From NCBI GenBank assembly GCA_005879795.1, contig VBKJ01000192.1, forward strand, positions 1-33,302: DNA of 33,302 nucleotides. The letters run 5' to 3'. Below are positions 30,724 through 33,302 of this stretch, piece after piece; position 1 is the first letter of the stretch, and every line of letters begins with the position of its first letter. The notes under the pieces were generated by a model, which did no database searches, was not told the origin of the DNA, and was given only the letters and a program-made list of their open reading frames with translations. The stretch comes from Deltaproteobacteria bacterium (GTDB lineage Bacteria > Desulfobacterota > Binatia > DP-6). The position numbers were made by a program, and so were the translations under genes.

Positions 30724-31677
30724 ATGGCCGTCCCACCCGACCTGGCGACACTGCCCAAGGCCGAGGTCCACGTCCACCTCGAGGGCACGGTCCGGCCGGC
30801 GACGCTCGAGGAGCTGTGCGCGCGCACGGGCCTGAGCGTGCCGCGCTCGTTCACCGATCTCCCGAGCTTCGTCGAGGTGTACTCCTGCGCGTGGGCCACC
30901 ATGACCACGCCCGGCGACTACGCGCGGCTCGTGCGCGAGTACTGCGAGGATGCGGCACGCGCCGGCGTGCGCTACGCCGAGCTGGAGCTCACGACCACCG
31001 GCCGACCCTACGACTGCCTCGCGGAGGCGGTCGAGGCGGCGGCGCGGCAGCGCGACGTGGTCGTCCGCTTCGTCACCGGCAACGCGCGCGACCTGCCGCT
31101 CGAGATCGCCTGGATGATGCTCGAGGCCGCGCGCGGCGTGCCCGAGGTGGTGGCGATCGGCCTCGGCGGGCCCGAGGAGGGCTTCCCGCCCGAGCCGTTC
31201 GCCGCCCTCTTCGCCGAGGCGCGCCGGCGCGGCCTGCACGCCGCGCCGCACGCGGGCGAGGCGGCCGGCCCCGCCTCGATCCGCGGCGCGCTCGACGCGC
31301 TCGGGGCCGAGCGCATCCAGCACGGCGTGCGGTCGGTCGAGGACCTGGACCTCCTGGCGGAGATCGTGGAGCGGCGCATCCCCCTCGCCGTCTGCCCGAC
31401 CTCGAACCTCCGCCTGGGCGTCGTGCGCTCGCTCGACGAGCACCCGCTCCGCCGGCTGTGGGACGCGGGCGCCGTCGTGTCGGTCAACACCGACGATCCG
31501 GGCTTCTTCGGCTCCGACCTGCTCACGGAGTACGCGATCGCCGGCCGCCTCCTCGTCCTCGACCGGCGGGGCTACGCGCGCCTGGCCGCGAACGCCGTGG
31601 ACGGCTCCTTCGCGCCCGAAGCGGTGAAGGCGGAGCTGCACGACGCGATCCACGACTGGGCCCGGCGCGGGGATTGA
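30724..31677 (+). CDS. Adenosine-deaminase family amidohydrolase
   Basis: A 317-residue TIM-barrel deaminase. Metal ligands are H16 and H18 in KAEVHVHLEGTVRP, H176 and catalytic E179 in PHAGEAAGPASI, H200 in RIQHGV and D257-D258 in VVSVNTDDPGFF. It converts an aminopurine compound to its keto form plus ammonia; adenosine, adenine, or aminodeoxyfutalosine (menaquinone route) are all possible substrates for this subfamily and cannot be told apart here. ATG 30724 is the natural start (MAVPPDLATLPKAEVHVHLE). No ribosome site is clear. It lies between two cupredoxin paralogues, with no evident functional link. Confidence 0.88.
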   Translation: MAVPPDLATLPKAEVHVHLEGTVRPATLEELCARTGLSVPRSFTDLPSFVEVYSCAWATMTTPGDYARLVREYCEDAARAGVRYAELELTTTGRPYDCLAEAVEAAARQRDVVVRFVTGNARDLPLEIAWMMLEAARGVPEVVAIGLGGPEEGFPPEPFAALFAEARRRGLHAAPHAGEAAGPASIRGALDALGAERIQHGVRSVEDLDLLAEIVERRIPLAVCPTSNLRLGVVRSLDEHPLRRLWDAGAVVSVNTDDPGFFGSDLLTEYAIAGRLLVLDRRGYARLAANAVDGSFAPEAVKAELHDAIHDWARRGD

Positions 31678-31707
31678 ACTCGGCCCTCGCGCGGCCCGCC
31701 GGAGGCG

Positions 31708-32436
31708 CTACTTCACCGCCATCTTCCACGCCACCTTGGTCTCCTCCTTCGGCTTGATGCTCGCCTTCTGCATCGCCTTGCCGAGCTTCTCCTGCCAGAG
31801 CTCGACGTCGTAGTCGCCCGGCGCCAGATCGGCGATCTTGAAGCTGCCGTCGGCGGCGGTCACGGCCACGTATGGCGTGTCGGTCGCGACCCAGTACGCG
31901 CTCATCCAGCCGTGCACGTCGCACTTGACGGCGATCGTCTCGGGCTTCTCGACCTTGAGCTGGATGACGGGCTTGAACTTCGGCTGCGCCTGGTTCTGCG
32001 AGGGGTTGATCGTGGCGGTGGTGTGGATGTTGTGCAGGATGCCGTCGCTGTTCTTCACGTCGACCGTGCTGCCTGCCGGGAAGACGAGCACGTGCGGGTG
32101 GAACTCGCACGTCTTCTGATCGAAGACGGGGTGCTCCGCGGGCACCTCCAGCTTCTTCCCCTTCGTGGCCTTGACCGTCACCACCACGTTGGCGATGCCG
32201 CCGCCCTGCCCGACGAGGAGGGCCGGGTTGACCTTCTCCTTGCTCTCCTTGCCACACACCTCGGGATCCTTGGTGACCTCGATCTTGGCGGGCGGCGGCG
32301 CCGCGCCCTCGATCGTGACCGTGCCGGAGAGCGTGCCGCCGTCGGTCACGGTGATCGCCTCGTAGGCGGCGGCGCGCCCGGCGAGGGACGCCGTTGCCAC
32401 CACGGCGAGGGCGGAGAGGAAGAGAGTCCGTCGCAT
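31708..32436 (-). CDS. Amicyanin-type cupredoxin-like exported protein (copy 2)
   Basis: 242 residues with signal peptide MRRTLFLSALAVVATASLAG. The probable copper ligands are His135 or His138 in DGILHNIHTT and C172-x2-H175-x2-M178 in KCDVHGWMSAY, matching copy 1 in order and spacing. Additional Cys61 and Cys110, with FHPHVLVFPAG, may form a second site or a disulphide. The C-terminus again has a carboxypeptidase-regulatory-like fold (AVTAADGSFKIADLAPGDYD). ATG 32436 has AGGAGG upstream. It follows the multihaem cytochrome c by 21 bp, so the two are probably one operon for a periplasmic electron-transfer route. Confidence 0.78.
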   Translation of the reverse strand: MRRTLFLSALAVVATASLAGRAAAYEAITVTDGGTLSGTVTIEGAAPPPAKIEVTKDPEVCGKESKEKVNPALLVGQGGGIANVVVTVKATKGKKLEVPAEHPVFDQKTCEFHPHVLVFPAGSTVDVKNSDGILHNIHTTATINPSQNQAQPKFKPVIQLKVEKPETIAVKCDVHGWMSAYWVATDTPYVAVTAADGSFKIADLAPGDYDVELWQEKLGKAMQKASIKPKEETKVAWKMAVK

Positions 32437-32457
32437 CCTGACCTCCTTGGTCTCGGG

Positions 32458-33302
32458 TTACTGGCTCGCACCAGGGCCGGCGCTCGTAACGCCGGCGGCC
32501 TGTTGGGGTGACGGCGTCACGTCGGGGAGCCCGAGCGAGACGACGTAGTCGCGCAGCGCGCGGATCTGCGCCTCGTCGTCGCCGCCCAGCACGTCGGGGG
32601 GGCCGCCCGGGAAGAAGGACGGCATCTTGGTCCCCGGCATGACCTTCTGCGGGTCGTGCAGCCACTTGATGATCCACTCGGGGTTGAGCCGCTGGTGGGC
32701 GAGCGCCAGGTCGGGCGCCCAGCCCTCGGGCGGACCCTGCGGCTTCTGCGCACCCCGCTGGTGGCACGAGAAGCAGTCGAAGTAGTCCTTCCCGGTGAGG
32801 AGCTTGCCGGCGGCGACGCTCTCGGGGCTGAAGGCCGCCTTCTCGATGTGGACGAACGGCACCTGCACCCGGTCGAGCGCTTCGAAGTAGCCGACCACGG
32901 TGTTGGCCTCCTCGTCGGCGAGGCCGAACGTCGGCATGCGCAGGCTGAGCCAGGGGCGGATCGGCTGCGGCGCCTTCACGAAGTTGAAGAGCCAGCCGGC
33001 CTGCACCTTCTCGCCCTCACCGAGGAGGATGGGGGGCGCGAGCGTCGGGTTGTCGACGTAGAGCCGGCGGATGTCGCCGCCCGTGTTCTCGATCACGTGG
33101 CAGCCGGTGCAGTTGTAGCGCGCGACCAGACGGCGGCCGGCGATGATCCGCTCCTCGCCGGGCCCGTGGTAGGCGTAGCGCACCGGCACCCTGGCGTCGG
33201 TGCGGCTCGCGAGGAACGCCCGCAGCGCCTTGATGTCCTCGTCGGCCAGGTCGAACTGCGGCATCACCTGCTCGATCCACTTGGTGGCGTAGGTGCGCGG
33301 CA
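32458..33302 (-). CDS. Multihaem cytochrome c, 5' end beyond the window
   Basis: A partial gene whose frame is still open at the right edge. Two haem c sites are present: CTGCH (NCTGCHVIENTGGD) and CFSCH (DCFSCHQRGAQ). Three Met-Pro axial-ligand motifs are also seen: MPQFDLADEDI close to the edge, MPTFGLADEE and MPSFFPGG. The first belongs to a cytochrome c domain whose CxxCH lies outside the window, so the full protein probably has three haem domains. It would be periplasmic or membrane-attached. The cupredoxin gene follows 21 bp downstream. The partner complex cannot be seen. Confidence 0.88.
   Translation of the reverse strand, partial: PRTYATKWIEQVMPQFDLADEDIKALRAFLASRTDARVPVRYAYHGPGEERIIAGRRLVARYNCTGCHVIENTGGDIRRLYVDNPTLAPPILLGEGEKVQAGWLFNFVKAPQPIRPWLSLRMPTFGLADEEANTVVGYFEALDRVQVPFVHIEKAAFSPESVAAGKLLTGKDYFDCFSCHQRGAQKPQGPPEGWAPDLALAHQRLNPEWIIKWLHDPQKVMPGTKMPSFFPGGPPDVLGGDDEAQIRALRDYVVSLGLPDVTPSPQQAAGVTSAGPGASQ

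Noticed and set aside
28434-30908. 824-codon minus-strand frame
   Set aside because: Runs antisense to the FGase-like gene and out of frame with the cupredoxin gene; composition is shadow-like.
1-33302. tRNA, rRNA, CRISPR array, insertion sequence or prophage
   Set aside because: No cloverleaf, repeat-spacer pattern, transposase or phage gene was recognised on either strand.

Overview
The window is very GC-rich bacterial DNA. It looks like a Gram-negative envelope: a beta-barrel porin ending in Phe, a lipoprotein, ornithine-lipid acyltransferases, periplasmic PstS, c-type cytochrome and cupredoxins. A luciferase-like F420-type oxidoreductase and an acyl-CoA dehydrogenase would suit an uncultured high-GC soil lineage (Binatota-, Rokubacteria- or deltaproteobacteria-like), but the sequence read by eye does not fix the phylum.

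Layout. 1-384 holds nothing I can recognise. 385-3029 (minus) is a three-gene Tad/Flp pseudopilin set ending in a TadG-like VWA protein. 3179-5421 holds a peptide deformylase, an ICMT-like membrane methyltransferase and an LLM-class oxidoreductase. From about 5470 to 25660 almost everything concerns phosphate: PiT, DUF47 and PPK2 (minus); Ppx/GppA-HD, two tandem thymidylate-kinase-like proteins, a CHAD protein and SixA (plus, overlapping or nearly abutting); olsB-olsA and a lipoprotein (plus); a porin (minus); pstS-pstC-pstA-pstB-phoU-arsC (plus); and phoB-phoR followed by an acyl-CoA dehydrogenase (minus). 25732-31677 is mixed: a class-I glutamine amidotransferase, a nucleotide pyrophosphatase-type phosphatase, an N-formylglutamate-amidohydrolase-like protein, a small Cys-rich secreted protein, an amicyanin-type cupredoxin and an adenosine-deaminase family protein. 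The right edge (31708-33302, minus) has a second cupredoxin behind a multihaem cytochrome c that runs off the window.

How it fits together. I read the central 20 kb as a phosphate-homeostasis supercluster: low-affinity (PiT) and high-affinity (Pst) uptake, a candidate outer-membrane pore, polyphosphate use and binding (PPK2, Ppx, CHAD), phosphate-free membrane lipids (OlsBA), arsenate clean-up (ArsC) and the PhoR-PhoB sensor pair. Supporting this, I found 11-bp-phased PhoB-box-like repeats, in the correct orientation, upstream of four transcription units: ppk2-DUF47-pit, olsBA, pst and phoBR. The most novel-looking element is the pair of thymidylate-kinase-like genes between Ppx and CHAD. The second of the pair has Arg in place of the Walker A Lys, suggesting an undescribed polyphosphate- or nucleotide-linked kinase/pseudokinase pair.

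Several genes (pstC, phoR, the ICMT-like gene) have no ordinary start codon where the protein family should begin. These starts are uncertain.
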